Source of the DNA: Candidatus Manganitrophus morganii
GTDB taxonomy: Bacteria > Nitrospirota > Nitrospiria > SBBL01 > Manganitrophaceae
Length of the DNA stretch: 64,000 nucleotides
Assembly (NCBI GenBank): GCA_021651055.1
Contig: JAJHOH010000001.1
Location: 2,790,001-2,854,000 of the forward strand
Direction of reading: 5' to 3'
This document shows positions 35,687 through 45,588 of the stretch, in pieces. Positions within the stretch are counted from its first letter, which is position 1; each line of letters opens with the position of its first letter. The position numbers and the translations under genes are program-made. The notes under the pieces were generated by a model, which worked only from the letters and a program-made list of their open reading frames with translations, ran no database searches and was not told the DNA's origin.

Positions 35687-38600
35687 ATGTCTACTGTTCG
35701 GGTCTTGGCACGCATTCTGATTTTTAAATTAATGCTTGTTGCATTTTTAATTGCCGCCAAACCTGCTTCGGCCGGCACGGCGGTGTGGACCACTCCATGT
35801 TATCAGCAGAACTGGGACGGCCCAATCGGTATTTATTGTGGAACTCTGGAGCAGGCTGCAAGAGCATACCTGGATGATACCGAACTTTATCTGGCCTCTA
35901 TAGGACGACCTCTTACCTTTCAATTGCTTGAAGTATATGCCGGTCAGCACAATTTAGATATTCACTTTCTAAGAAGTGATGGATTTAACAATTGGACTCA
36001 AGTTGCGGCATATTGTCCTCCTGGCTACAATAATTTTCAGCCTTATTTCTGTCAACCGGACGGTGTCGATAAAAAGAAGAATGATTGTAATACCGAAGCG
36101 GTCGTCGGCAATCCATGTAGTGCGGGAAAAAGAAACAAAAAGGCCACTGAAATTGATTATAGCGGCCCTGGGCTGATCTACAAGCGTACTTACAACAGCT
36201 TCTCAATGGATGAAGCTCGTCTGGGGCACCTATCAGGATCAAATTGGCGCGGAGCCTATGACTATTCCCTCACCCTCAACAGCCAATGGAATACCCAGCT
36301 AGCCACGGCCATCTTAAAGCGCCCTGATGGAACAGTCATTAACTTTGCCCTTACGAACGGTCAATACGTTGCCGATTCGGACATCACCAATCGATTGGAG
36401 CAAACCCCAACTGGATGGAGCCACACTCTCAGAGACGGCACAATTGAGACCTATGATACTGCCGGGCATCTTCTTTCAATTACCAAGCTCAATGGCCAGA
36501 TTGAAACTCTGAGTTATGACACCTCCGGTAAACTCGCCTCCGTAACCGGCCCCTTCGGCCACACGCTTCAATTCGTCTATGGGACCAACAATAAGATTGC
36601 CAGCCTCATCGACCCCGCAAATGCAGCCATCACCTATACCTACGATAGCAAGAACAATCTGGAGCGGGTCTCCTATCCGGATGGAACGGCGAAAATCTAC
36701 CACTATGAGAACACGACCTACCCATTTCACCTCACCGGCATCTCCTATAATGATGGGCAGGGGGGAGTCACTCGGTTCTCGACCTATGAATACGATACCT
36801 CAGGTAGTCCGATCCAAACCGAACATGCCGCTACCGACAACGGCGCCCCTCAGGAGAGCTACACCCTGGTCTATGACTCACCGACACAGGCGACCGTTAC
36901 CGATCCTGCGGGCAACGTGGAGGTCATGATCTTTCAGCTTAATCTTGGGGTCAATAACCTGATCAGCAAGACAAATTTAGCCGATGGCAAAACCCTCACG
37001 CAGGTTTTCGATGATAATAATCGGCTGACCAGCCGCACCGATGAGGAGGGGCGTACCACTACCTATACCTACAACGCTGCACATCAGAAGACCTCCATGA
37101 CGGAGGCGGCAGGAACCCCTCAGGCACGCATCACATCCTATCAATATCTTTCGGCCGATCTTGATCTGCTCACTTTGATCCAAAGCCCTAGCGTCCATGC
37201 CGGCTCCCTGAAAGAAACGGAGACCACTTATGATCCCGCCCGAAACCCACTTACCATCACGGAGCGCGGGTACACCCCCACGGGAACGGCTATCTCGAAA
37301 ACGGTCGCGTTCACTTATAACGGTTTTGGCCAGGTCTTGACCATCGATGGACCACGCACCGATGTCGCCGATATCACCACGCTGGAGTATTATGACTGCA
37401 CCAGTGGGAGTGCTTGCGGCCAGTTGGAAAGCACGACCAATGCCCTGGGTCATCAGACACATTTCGATACCTACGACTCTCAGGGTCGCGTCACACAGAT
37501 GACCGATCACAATGGTTTAGTGACTTCTTATACATACGACTTCTTCGGCCGCATTCTCACGATGACCCAAACCCCACCGACCGGAACCAGTCGCAATACA
37601 CAGTATGTCTATGATCAGAATGGAAAGATCACGAGCGCGACCCTGCCGGACGGCATCGTCTTGACTTACACTTACGACGCGGCCCAGTATCTTCGGAGCA
37701 TTACCGATAATTTGGGCAACAAGGTTGAATATCGCTATGATCTGAAAGGAAACCGCACAAGCGAATTGACCAAAGATCCAAACGGGACGCTGGTACGCAG
37801 TATCGAAACAGCCTATGATGTTCGAAACAGTGTTGCCTCAATCAATGCCGGCGGGAGCTTCACGCAACTGGTTTATGACGCCGTCGGCAACCTGGTTCGT
37901 ACGACCGACCCGAACGACAACCCCAACACCGTTCACACCTACGACGCTCTCAATCGCCTGATTCAGACGGTCGACGCCCTCTCCGGCGCGGCACAGTATG
38001 GATATGATTCGAACAATCGGCGCAAGGAGGTGACCCCTCCGGGTACGACCGCCACGCAATATACTTACGACGATCTCGGCCATCTGCTCCAGGAAGTCAG
38101 CCCCGAACGGGGGACGATCAACTTGACCTATGATCATGCGGGGAATGTCAAAACGCGGACCGATGCCCGCGGGATTACCGCCACCTATACTTACGATGCG
38201 CTGAACCGACCCCTGACTGTCGATTACCCCGACACCGAATCGGATGTCACATTCACCTACGATTCCGCTCCAGGCTGTACCTTCGGAATGGGGCGGCTCT
38301 GCGCAACCATCGACGCAAGCGGCACCACAACTTTCGCTTACGATGCGTTTGGAAATCTAATTCAACAAGCCCACACCGAACTGGGGGTCACCTATACGGT
38401 CCAGTACACCTATGATGCCGGAAATCGGATTCAGTCGATCACCTACCCGGATGGGCAGACGGTCAGCTATTCCCGGAACGCAGTCGGTCAAATCAGCGTC
38501 ATGACGTTACCGATCAACGGAGTCACCACCTCCCTGCTCAACAATATACTCTATCGTGCAGACGGCCTGATTACCGAGTGGACGTTTGGTAACGGCCTGG

Positions 38601-39799
38601 TCGAAGCCCGCAATTATGATTTGCAAGGACGGTTGATCACTCAGACGCTCGGAACCGTGGAGAGCCGAAGCTATACCCACGATCCGAACGGCAATGTGTT
38701 AACACGCATCTCCTCCGTTGGGAACTCCACCTACACGTATGATCCGCTCAACCGTCTGACAGGAGATAGTCTCCTCCCCGAGAGTACCAGCTTCACTTAT
38801 GACGCGAACGGTAACCGTCTTGCCCTGCAGGCCTCCTTGGATGCGATCGTTGGCCTCGATCTGGGAGCAAGAACGTTTACCTATAATGCCACCGGCCAAC
38901 TGGCTCAGGTTTATGAAAATGGGAATCTCATCGCCACCTACGTTTACAACGCGCAGGCCCAACGCACCCGCAAGATCACGGCTACCGAGACGATCCTCTA
39001 TCATTACGACCGCTCCGGCTTGCTATTGAGCGAAACCACCGCCACGGGAAGCGCGATTCGGAAGTATGTCTGGTCAGGGGAGATCCCTGTCGCTCAGATC
39101 GATCAAAGTACAACCGAGGTAGTGCGCTATTTGCATACGGATCATTTAAACACGCCCAGACTCGCGACCGATGCTTCCAGTGCCGCTATTTGGCGGTGGG
39201 AGGCCGATGCCTTCGGAGTGGCCCAACCGAACTCGGCCATTACGATTAATCTAAGATTCCCCGGGCAATACTTTGACCAAGAGACAGGGCTGCATTATAA
39301 TTGGAATCGATATTACGACCCGAAGATAGGGAGATACATCACGAGTGATCCGGTCGGGTTGGCGGGTGGACTGAACACGTATGTATATGCCAATAATAAC
39401 CCAATCATATACGCTGATCCTTCAGGATTACTCGGCAATGGAACGGTCCCTGGAGGGGCTCGCCCCGACTACAGCTCATGTAGTTACTACGACCGAAAGT
39501 GCAGCGAGACAGGATGTGGATATTACTGCGAAACCGCTCCGAGACTTTGCCGAAATGCCGAATTGATACCTTCATTTTGGGGAATAAATAGTAACGAGTT
39601 TAATTGTATCCGTCGCTGTTTGGTACGCGAGGATAAGAAGGTGCACGAGCAACGGGATAAGTGCAAAAATAAAGACTGCCTCAAGGATAAGCAGATCGAT
39701 GACTATCACATAGCTTGTTTTACGGAATGCGGCGTATCACCGAATCGATATCCTGGTGTCAACCCTTGGTGGCTCCCAAATCAAAATCCACCTAAATGA
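35687..39799 (+). CDS. RHS-repeat protein with cysteine-rich C-terminal tip
   Basis: The gene encodes about 1,370 residues; I prefer ATG 35687 because AGAGGA lies 4-5 bases upstream and the signal peptide LIFKLMLVAFLIAAK starts there. An ATG at 35654 overlaps the previous stop (ATGA) and is possible. After a short domain, many YD repeats (YTYDALNRPL, YQYLS-type) make the RHS barrel. The core ends with HLNTPRLATDA, GQYFDQETGLHYNWNRYYDP and GRYITSDPVGLAGGLNTYVY. The about 120-residue tip has 11 cysteines. RHS proteins carry variable toxin tips released by this core. Confidence 0.9.
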   Translation: MSTVRVLARILIFKLMLVAFLIAAKPASAGTAVWTTPCYQQNWDGPIGIYCGTLEQAARAYLDDTELYLASIGRPLTFQLLEVYAGQHNLDIHFLRSDGFNNWTQVAAYCPPGYNNFQPYFCQPDGVDKKKNDCNTEAVVGNPCSAGKRNKKATEIDYSGPGLIYKRTYNSFSMDEARLGHLSGSNWRGAYDYSLTLNSQWNTQLATAILKRPDGTVINFALTNGQYVADSDITNRLEQTPTGWSHTLRDGTIETYDTAGHLLSITKLNGQIETLSYDTSGKLASVTGPFGHTLQFVYGTNNKIASLIDPANAAITYTYDSKNNLERVSYPDGTAKIYHYENTTYPFHLTGISYNDGQGGVTRFSTYEYDTSGSPIQTEHAATDNGAPQESYTLVYDSPTQATVTDPAGNVEVMIFQLNLGVNNLISKTNLADGKTLTQVFDDNNRLTSRTDEEGRTTTYTYNAAHQKTSMTEAAGTPQARITSYQYLSADLDLLTLIQSPSVHAGSLKETETTYDPARNPLTITERGYTPTGTAISKTVAFTYNGFGQVLTIDGPRTDVADITTLEYYDCTSGSACGQLESTTNALGHQTHFDTYDSQGRVTQMTDHNGLVTSYTYDFFGRILTMTQTPPTGTSRNTQYVYDQNGKITSATLPDGIVLTYTYDAAQYLRSITDNLGNKVEYRYDLKGNRTSELTKDPNGTLVRSIETAYDVRNSVASINAGGSFTQLVYDAVGNLVRTTDPNDNPNTVHTYDALNRLIQTVDALSGAAQYGYDSNNRRKEVTPPGTTATQYTYDDLGHLLQEVSPERGTINLTYDHAGNVKTRTDARGITATYTYDALNRPLTVDYPDTESDVTFTYDSAPGCTFGMGRLCATIDASGTTTFAYDAFGNLIQQAHTELGVTYTVQYTYDAGNRIQSITYPDGQTVSYSRNAVGQISVMTLPINGVTTSLLNNILYRADGLITEWTFGNGLVEARNYDLQGRLITQTLGTVESRSYTHDPNGNVLTRISSVGNSTYTYDPLNRLTGDSLLPESTSFTYDANGNRLALQASLDAIVGLDLGARTFTYNATGQLAQVYENGNLIATYVYNAQAQRTRKITATETILYHYDRSGLLLSETTATGSAIRKYVWSGEIPVAQIDQSTTEVVRYLHTDHLNTPRLATDASSAAIWRWEADAFGVAQPNSAITINLRFPGQYFDQETGLHYNWNRYYDPKIGRYITSDPVGLAGGLNTYVYANNNPIIYADPSGLLGNGTVPGGARPDYSSCSYYDRKCSETGCGYYCETAPRLCRNAELIPSFWGINSNEFNCIRRCLVREDKKVHEQRDKCKNKDCLKDKQIDDYHIACFTECGVSPNRYPGVNPWWLPNQNPPK

Positions 39800-39813
39800 C
39801 CTAATGCATTTTT

Positions 39814-40059
39814 GTGAAGAAACTCTTTAATAATATTGTAATTCTTATAGTTTCTATCGGACTTGCCTTTCTTCTATATGCTTCATTAGCGTGGCTCTTG
39901 CGTGGAGCCAGCTTAGTCTTAGGACGGGAGAGCAGGCTTGGCGATTTTTTCGAGGCAATGCTGTTTTGGATATCGCTGTTGGGTTTTGGTTATGTTATTC
40001 TTCCCCTGCTTACCATCCTTGTGTTTCTATGGCTAAAAAAGAGATGGGGAAATCTGTAA
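39814..40059 (+). CDS. Small two-helix membrane protein, possible immunity gene
   Basis: The gene encodes 81 residues from GTG 39814, 15 bases after the RHS gene stop. Two membrane helices (about 9-30 and 48-72) are joined by a short basic loop. Immunity genes commonly lie at this position next to an RHS toxin tip. That role is inferred from position alone; no immunity family is recognised. Confidence 0.5.
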   Translation: MKKLFNNIVILIVSIGLAFLLYASLAWLLRGASLVLGRESRLGDFFEAMLFWISLLGFGYVILPLLTILVFLWLKKRWGNL

Positions 40060-40285
40060 CCTTCTCAGTCGCCATCCTTTTTACATTGTTGTCCTTTCTT
40101 TATTAAAAGTCACCCCCATCAAAGGTGGCGACCCCCAAATGGTTCGCCCTTCTTTCCTCAAACTCAACAGCCGGCCATAGCCCTTCCATCGAAATACTCC
40201 CTTTGAACTACATAGACACAACCTCCCCAAACACGATATCTTGAATTAAGGGAGGGTGTGGAGCGAAACAATCGGGAGTAAGTAG

Positions 40286-40699
40286 ATGATTCTGATCGAT
40301 TTATTCGTGGCGCTTATCATCGGTTTGATCTTGACCCTGATCTTCTGGCCGCGGTTCCGGGCGTCGGGTTCCTGGTCGAACTGGGCCGGAGTGGCCGGGT
40401 TCCTTTGGTTCTTCATCTTGGTTTTTCTGGCCTCCTGGCTTGGCGGCGTCTGGATCACCCCGGCGGGGCCGCGCGTCTGGGGGGTCTCCCCCTTTCCTTT
40501 CTTGCTGATGGGACTTCTTTTCGCGTTGCTCCTGGCGGCGACCGCTCCGATCCGCCCGCCCCGCGCGCGGCGTCAAACGCTGGCGGAGGCGCGGGAGGAG
40601 CCGACCGTCGAGGAGGGGACGTTCGTCGTTCTGAATTTCTTTTATTGGATTCTGTTGATCGCCCTCCTCGTATCGATTCTGGCGCGCTACGGCGCGTGA
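40286..40699 (+). CDS. Small multi-pass membrane protein
   Basis: The gene encodes 137 residues with four likely membrane helices: LFVALIIGLILTLIFW (5-20), GFLWFFILVFLASWLGGVW (about 38-56), FPFLLMGLLFALLLA (about 70-84) and NFFYWILLIALLVSIL (about 116-131). A charged stretch about residues 90-110 separates the third and fourth. Its stop is 71 bases before the site-2 protease start. No family is recognised. Confidence 0.6.
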   Translation: MILIDLFVALIIGLILTLIFWPRFRASGSWSNWAGVAGFLWFFILVFLASWLGGVWITPAGPRVWGVSPFPFLLMGLLFALLLAATAPIRPPRARRQTLAEAREEPTVEEGTFVVLNFFYWILLIALLVSILARYGA

Positions 40700-40770
40700 T
40701 CGCGGGAAGCCTCGGATGGATTGAAAAGAGGACTTCCCTGCACCTCGCGTACTCACGATTAGGAGGTGAA

Positions 40771-41961
40771 ATGTTCGGTAAAAGAATGACTCTCTTTAAA
40801 CTCTTCGGTTTTGCGGTCCATGTCGATCTCAGCTGGATCGTGATCGCCGTGTTGGTCACCTGGTCGCTGGCGGCCGGTCTCTTTCCGTTTCAGTTTCCGG
40901 GTCTCTCGACGGGGACTTATTGGTTGATGGGGATCGCCGGATCGCTGGGGCTCTTCGGGTCGATTATATTTCATGAGATGAGCCACTCTCTCGTCGCCCG
41001 CCGGTTCGGGATTCCGATGAAGGGGATCACCCTCTTTATCTTCGGCGGCGTGGCGGAGATGGACGATGAGCCGCCGAGTCCGAAGGCGGAGTTCTCGATG
41101 GCGATCGCCGGGCCCCTCTCCAGCTTCTTCCTGGCGGCCGTATTTTACGGCCTCTATATCGTGGGGATGCAGGGAGGATGGCCGATGACCTTCAACGGGG
41201 TGATCGGCTACCTCGGTGTCATCAACGCCATCCTGGCGGTGTTCAATCTGGTTCCGGCTTTTCCCCTCGACGGAGGACGGGTCTTCCGATCGATCTTGTG
41301 GGGATGGCGAAACGACATCCGATGGGCGACGCGGATCTCTTCTGCGTTCGGCTCCGCCTTTGGGCTCTTTCTAATCTTTGTCGGCGTTCTCAACGCACTT
41401 CGGGGGAATTTTATCGGGGGGGTCTGGCAGTTCCTGATCGGAATGTTCCTGCGGGAGGCGGCCCGGATGTCGTATCAACAGCTCCTCGCGCGCCAGGCGC
41501 TTGAAGGAGAGCCGGTCCGCCGCTTCATGAAGAGCGATCCGGTGACGGTTTCCCCCGCCACGTCGCTGGCGCAGCTGGTCGACGATTACGTCTACCGCCA
41601 TCAATACAAAATGTTTCCGGTGGTCCAGAACGGCGCGCTGGTCGGCTGCATCGATCTCGATCAGGTGAAGGAGATTCCCCGGAATGAATGGGCCTATCGG
41701 ACGGTCGGCGAGGTGGCGAAGACGTGTGCCGTCGAAAACACGATCTCTCCCGATGCCGATGCCGTAAAGGCCCTCTCGAAGATGAGCCGGATGGGCCGCA
41801 GCCGGCTGCTGGTGGTGGAAGACGGCCGGCTGGCCGGCATCCTTTCGTTGAAAGATCTCCTCCATTTCCTCTCGCTCAAGATCGAGCTGGAAAACGGCGA
41901 GCAACCGGGGCGCCGACCTGAGATTCCGGAGAAAGAGCAAGAGCGGAGAAAGGCGGCGTGA
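40771..41961 (+). CDS. Site-2 protease (M50) with CBS domains
   Basis: The gene encodes 396 residues from ATG 40771, with AGGAGG 5-6 bases upstream; the frame is open further upstream without a ribosome site. The zinc motif is HEMSH (about residues 68-72); the third ligand lies in PAFPLDGGR near 163-171. Several membrane helices surround it. After residue about 245 there are two CBS domains (SDPVTVSPATSLAQLV, TCAVENTISPDADAV), usual in this type of membrane protease. The substrate is not known. Confidence 0.9.
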   Translation: MFGKRMTLFKLFGFAVHVDLSWIVIAVLVTWSLAAGLFPFQFPGLSTGTYWLMGIAGSLGLFGSIIFHEMSHSLVARRFGIPMKGITLFIFGGVAEMDDEPPSPKAEFSMAIAGPLSSFFLAAVFYGLYIVGMQGGWPMTFNGVIGYLGVINAILAVFNLVPAFPLDGGRVFRSILWGWRNDIRWATRISSAFGSAFGLFLIFVGVLNALRGNFIGGVWQFLIGMFLREAARMSYQQLLARQALEGEPVRRFMKSDPVTVSPATSLAQLVDDYVYRHQYKMFPVVQNGALVGCIDLDQVKEIPRNEWAYRTVGEVAKTCAVENTISPDADAVKALSKMSRMGRSRLLVVEDGRLAGILSLKDLLHFLSLKIELENGEQPGRRPEIPEKEQERRKAA

Positions 41962-41966
41962 TACTG

Positions 41967-42002
41967 ATAGGGTGTAGGGTATAGGGGGTAGGGGATAGAG
42001 GG
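41967..42002. repeat. Short G-rich repeat (TAGGGTGTAGGGTATAGGG)
   Basis: A tandem of TAGGG-type units, GATAGGGTGTAGGGTATAGGGG and GTAGGGGATAG, lies between the protease and HflX genes. The function is unknown. Such tracts can be G-quadruplex-forming. Confidence 0.5.
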
Positions 42003-42022
42003 AGAAGTGCTGGCCTCATCCG

Positions 42023-43696
42023 CTATTTCTTCGCCTGGATGGTCTTCTCTTCATCAACCGGTTCCACCGTTTTCTCCTTCCAGAGCCGTTCTTCGATCGC
42101 CGCCAGGAGCGGGCCGAGGCTCTCCGGCTGGAGAGCCGAGATGGCGATCGCGCCCCCGTACCGCTCGCAAAGGGTCGCCACCGTTTTCGGATGAATCCGG
42201 TCCTTCTTGTTGAAGACAAGGAGCTGCGGCGTGTTTTCCAAGCTCAGCTCGGTCAGGATTTTCTGGACGGTCTGCATGTGTTGCTCGAAATGAGGATTGC
42301 TGATATCGATCAGGTGGATCAACAGATGCGCATCGCGCAGCTCATCGAGGGTCGATCGAAACGCGCCGAGCAGATCGGGCGGAAGCGACTGGATGAAGCC
42401 GACCGTGTCGGTGATGATCACCTCCCGCTCGCGCGGAAAACGAAGACGGCGGGTCGACGTATCGAGGGTCGCAAAGAGAAGGTCTTCGGTCTGAACGTCG
42501 CTCTTCGTCAGGGCGTTGAGCAGGGTTGACTTTCCGGCGTTGGTGTAGCCGACGATCGAGAGGATCGGGATCGAATGGGCCACCCGCCGCACCCGCCGCC
42601 GAGCCCGCGCCTCCGCCAAAGATTCCAATTCCCGCTCCAGCCGCGCAATCCGATCGCGCGCCCGTCGGCGGTCGACCTCCAGCCGCGTCTCTCCCGGTCC
42701 TCTTCCGCCGATGCCGCCGGTGAGGCGAGACAACGCCGTGCTCCGCTCGGCGAGCCGCGGGAGGCGGTATCGAAGCTGCGCCAGCTCCACCTGGACTTTC
42801 GCTTCCCGGGTCTGCGCCCGCTGGGCGAAGATGTCGAGGATCAACTGGGTCCGGTCGAGCACCTTCATTTCGGTGACCTCGCCGATCGCCTTTACCTGAA
42901 GCGGGGTGAGGTTTTGGTCGAAAATCAAAAGATCGGCCCGCTGCTGGAGCGCCTTCATCACCACCTCTTTGAGTTTCCCCTCGCCGAGGAGATACTTGGG
43001 GTGAAAGCTCTTCGGACGCTGGTGGATCCGATCGATCGGGACCAGCCGGGCGGAGCGGGCAAGCTCCGCGAGCTCATCCATCGAGGCTTCCTGATCGATC
43101 CGCGGTTGATTCGAAACGCTGATCAGAATCGCCCTTTCCTTCCGACGATCCACAGCCCGCGTCGGCTCCCCCGAGTCAAACTCCGCTTCAAGGGCGGAAA
43201 GGAACGATCTCAACGGCAGGTTTAATTGATGAATCGAGACCGGCGGATGGATCTCATAAATCTTTTCATCCGGATTGGTCGGAAGAAGGTGGGCGAGATA
43301 GACGGTGCCGGGAAGCCCTTCTTGGACCACCCCGACGGCGGCGATCAGATCGAGCCGAAGGAGGGCGAGGTCGGTCAGATCGTCTTCATTCAACGGCTCG
43401 TTCTTCAGATGGGTATGAACGAGCCGCACCCCCCGGAGCCCCCGCTTCCCGAAGCGAAGCCCGGTCAGATCGGGGATCTCGATCTCCCGTTCGTTTCCGA
43501 CGAGGACGGTATAGATCTCCCCTTCCCGTCCCGCCAAGATGCCGATTTGTCTTCCGATTTCGAAGGAAAGGGCCGTCATCAGCCGCGCAATGTCGGGGGT
43601 GACGACCTGGTCTGATTTTATTTTCCGCCGGCCGATCTGTTCCAGCCGTTTGATCTGCTGCGGTTTCAAGCCGCTCGTCGTGCCGTAAATATTCGT
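42023..43696 (-). CDS. hflX: Ribosome-associated GTPase HflX, unusual start
   Basis: This GTPase acts on stalled ribosomes. The N-terminal domain begins IYGTTSGLKPQQIKRLE and has GRQIGILAGREGEIY. The GTPase part has GYTNAGKST (G1), DTVGF (G3) and NKKD (G4). An open frame runs to 43831 with no good ribosome site; the first ATG in it at 43786 is directly next to AAAGG. An AAGGAGG lies at 43702-43708 and only the in-frame codon ACG at 43696 (5 bases away) or ATT at 43690 (11 bases away) sits at a working distance. I chose ACG; a non-ATG start is inferred. Confidence 0.9.
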   Translation of the reverse strand, partial: TNIYGTTSGLKPQQIKRLEQIGRRKIKSDQVVTPDIARLMTALSFEIGRQIGILAGREGEIYTVLVGNEREIEIPDLTGLRFGKRGLRGVRLVHTHLKNEPLNEDDLTDLALLRLDLIAAVGVVQEGLPGTVYLAHLLPTNPDEKIYEIHPPVSIHQLNLPLRSFLSALEAEFDSGEPTRAVDRRKERAILISVSNQPRIDQEASMDELAELARSARLVPIDRIHQRPKSFHPKYLLGEGKLKEVVMKALQQRADLLIFDQNLTPLQVKAIGEVTEMKVLDRTQLILDIFAQRAQTREAKVQVELAQLRYRLPRLAERSTALSRLTGGIGGRGPGETRLEVDRRRARDRIARLERELESLAEARARRRVRRVAHSIPILSIVGYTNAGKSTLLNALTKSDVQTEDLLFATLDTSTRRLRFPREREVIITDTVGFIQSLPPDLLGAFRSTLDELRDAHLLIHLIDISNPHFEQHMQTVQKILTELSLENTPQLLVFNKKDRIHPKTVATLCERYGGAIAISALQPESLGPLLAAIEERLWKEKTVEPVDEEKTIQAKK

Positions 43697-43865
43697 TGGG
43701 GCCTCCTTTTTCGAACTTGAACACGCACGCGCGTCGCATTCCTCGCAGCGAAGGTTAGACGCGCGAATACAAATAGAGTTTTCCATCCTTTCGGGTCGAA
43801 GTTCCCCGCAGCTTGCTGCGGAGAGCTTCAATTTAATATTAACATTTTTCTTTTTCCAAATCGAT

Positions 43866-43874
43866 TGGTATAAT
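43866..43874 (+). promoter_or_regulatory. Extended -10 promoter for the FG-GAP gene
   Basis: TGGTATAAT (43866-43874) is a perfect -10 hexamer with the TG extension, in the gap before the plus-strand gene that runs opposite to hflX. The -35 region is poor, as is common with extended -10 promoters. Confidence 0.55.
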
Positions 43875-43902
43875 AGGCCCCTTGTTAAAAGAGGAGGCCT
43901 TA

Positions 43903-45327
43903 TTGCGGTTGACCAGAGAATCGTTCTTCGTGGGGGGTGTCATCTGTTTTTCCATGTGGATCGGCCTCAGCGGCTGTCAGAGACCGGAAAATCAGCGGCC
44001 GGCCAATCCGCTTCCGCCGGTCGAGCTGGTTTGGAGCACCACCGGGGAGAATGCCACCTTCTCCCGATACGGCTCGGCGCTGGCGACGGGAGATGTCAAC
44101 AATGACGGCTTCCCCGATCTTCTGGTGGCGGCCAACTCCTTCAATACCGGCCGGGCCGATGCGGGGAAGGTCTACCTGCATCTGGGGACCGCTTCGGGGC
44201 TGTCCGAAACGCCGGCCTGGAGCAGCAGCGGCGACAATATCGAAGGGGCCTATTTCGGCGCCTCGCTCGCGTTGGCCGATCTGAACGGGGACGGTTTTGC
44301 CGATGCCGTCATCGGAGCAAGCAATTACCGCAAGGGGGAGAGGGGGGCCTTCACCGGACGGGTCTATGTTTATCCCGGAAGCGCTGCGGGGCTTTCGGAT
44401 CAGCCGATCTGGGCCTTATCGGGCGATGAGCAGACGGGGGCTTTCTTCGGGGCTTCGGTCGCCTCGGCCGGAGATGTGAACGGAGACGGCTTTACCGATC
44501 TCCTGGTCGGGGCAAGCGGTTATGCCGACAAAGATCTCTCGGTCGGAAAGGCCTATCTTTACATGGGGGGCGCGAAGGGGCCGTCCCAAAAGCCGGCCTG
44601 GACCGCGATGGGGGACCATGCCCCCGGCTCCGGGTACGGTCTTATCGTCAAAGGGGCGGGGGATATCAATCACGATCATTATGACGACATCCTTGTCGCC
44701 GCCCCCCGCCTTACCGGAAAGGTCTTCCTCTATCAGGGCTCTTCGCGGGGTCCGTCCGAATTTCCGGTCTGGAGCTCCTCCGGCGACAACCAGGGGGGGG
44801 CGGCATTCGGTCTCGGGATCGCGCCGCTCGATGTGAATGGGGACCGCTTTCGCGATCTGGCGATCGGCGCTTATTTCCAGGACACACCCGGCCATACCGA
44901 TGCCGGAAAAGCATTCCTCTTTTTCGGATCGGCGTTCGGGATGTCGAAGAAGCCGGACTGGAGCGCTTCCGGAGAAAACCTGATCGATGCCAAATATGCG
45001 ACAAGCATCACGGCGCTCGGCGACATCAATCACGACGGCTACGACGATCTCCTCATCGGCTCGAAGCAGAAAGAGAATGACCAGATCCAATCGGGCAAGG
45101 TCTTTCTCTATCTTGGCGGCCCCAAAGGCTTCGGAGAAAAAGCGGCCTGGACCACCGACGGTGAAAATCAACAGCAGGCCCTCTTCGGCGAGGCGGCGGC
45201 CCCGATTCGATCGAAAGCGTTCAACGGGTTTGTCGTCAGCGCGCCGACCTATTCCGCGGCGGAAGATCTGGAGCGGACGGGGAAGATTTATCTCTATCGC
45301 GTCCAATCCGCCAAGTCCTTTCCTTAA
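43903..45327 (+). CDS. FG-GAP/VCBS-repeat lipoprotein
   Basis: The gene encodes 474 residues from TTG 43903, with AGGAGG about 6 bases upstream. A signal ends in LSGC, a lipobox, so the protein is anchored. About seven repeats follow, with the motif DVNNDGFPDLLV, DLNGDGFADAVIG, DVNGDGFTDLLVG and so on; the aspartates and asparagines bind calcium as in integrin alpha chains and VCBS/FG-GAP proteins. The gene product is probably a surface or periplasmic binder. Ligands are unknown. Confidence 0.85.
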   Translation: MRLTRESFFVGGVICFSMWIGLSGCQRPENQRPANPLPPVELVWSTTGENATFSRYGSALATGDVNNDGFPDLLVAANSFNTGRADAGKVYLHLGTASGLSETPAWSSSGDNIEGAYFGASLALADLNGDGFADAVIGASNYRKGERGAFTGRVYVYPGSAAGLSDQPIWALSGDEQTGAFFGASVASAGDVNGDGFTDLLVGASGYADKDLSVGKAYLYMGGAKGPSQKPAWTAMGDHAPGSGYGLIVKGAGDINHDHYDDILVAAPRLTGKVFLYQGSSRGPSEFPVWSSSGDNQGGAAFGLGIAPLDVNGDRFRDLAIGAYFQDTPGHTDAGKAFLFFGSAFGMSKKPDWSASGENLIDAKYATSITALGDINHDGYDDLLIGSKQKENDQIQSGKVFLYLGGPKGFGEKAAWTTDGENQQQALFGEAAAPIRSKAFNGFVVSAPTYSAAEDLERTGKIYLYRVQSAKSFP

Positions 45328-45588
45328 CTTTAGCAGCCGGCGGCCCTCCCCCATCCATATGAACCAACTTGCATACTCTCCGCAATGTTCATCAGCGTGA
45401 AGAAAGTTGCACGCGCCTCTTTCGAGGCAAATCGTTCCGATCGAATGATTCAAAGCATCCTCCAGATTTGAATCTCTATTCATTACCGGTCGTTACCAGC
45501 GATTCTCCATTCCTGATCTAGAGGCACCCCTCTTGCATCGCTTCTTATATCGGTGCGGTTGCGTGGATCCTCGATGGGAGCAAAACAG

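Noticed and set aside
41967-42002. G-rich TAGGG units as a telomere-like or replication signal
   Set aside because: Only one short tract, with no DnaA boxes or other origin features nearby.
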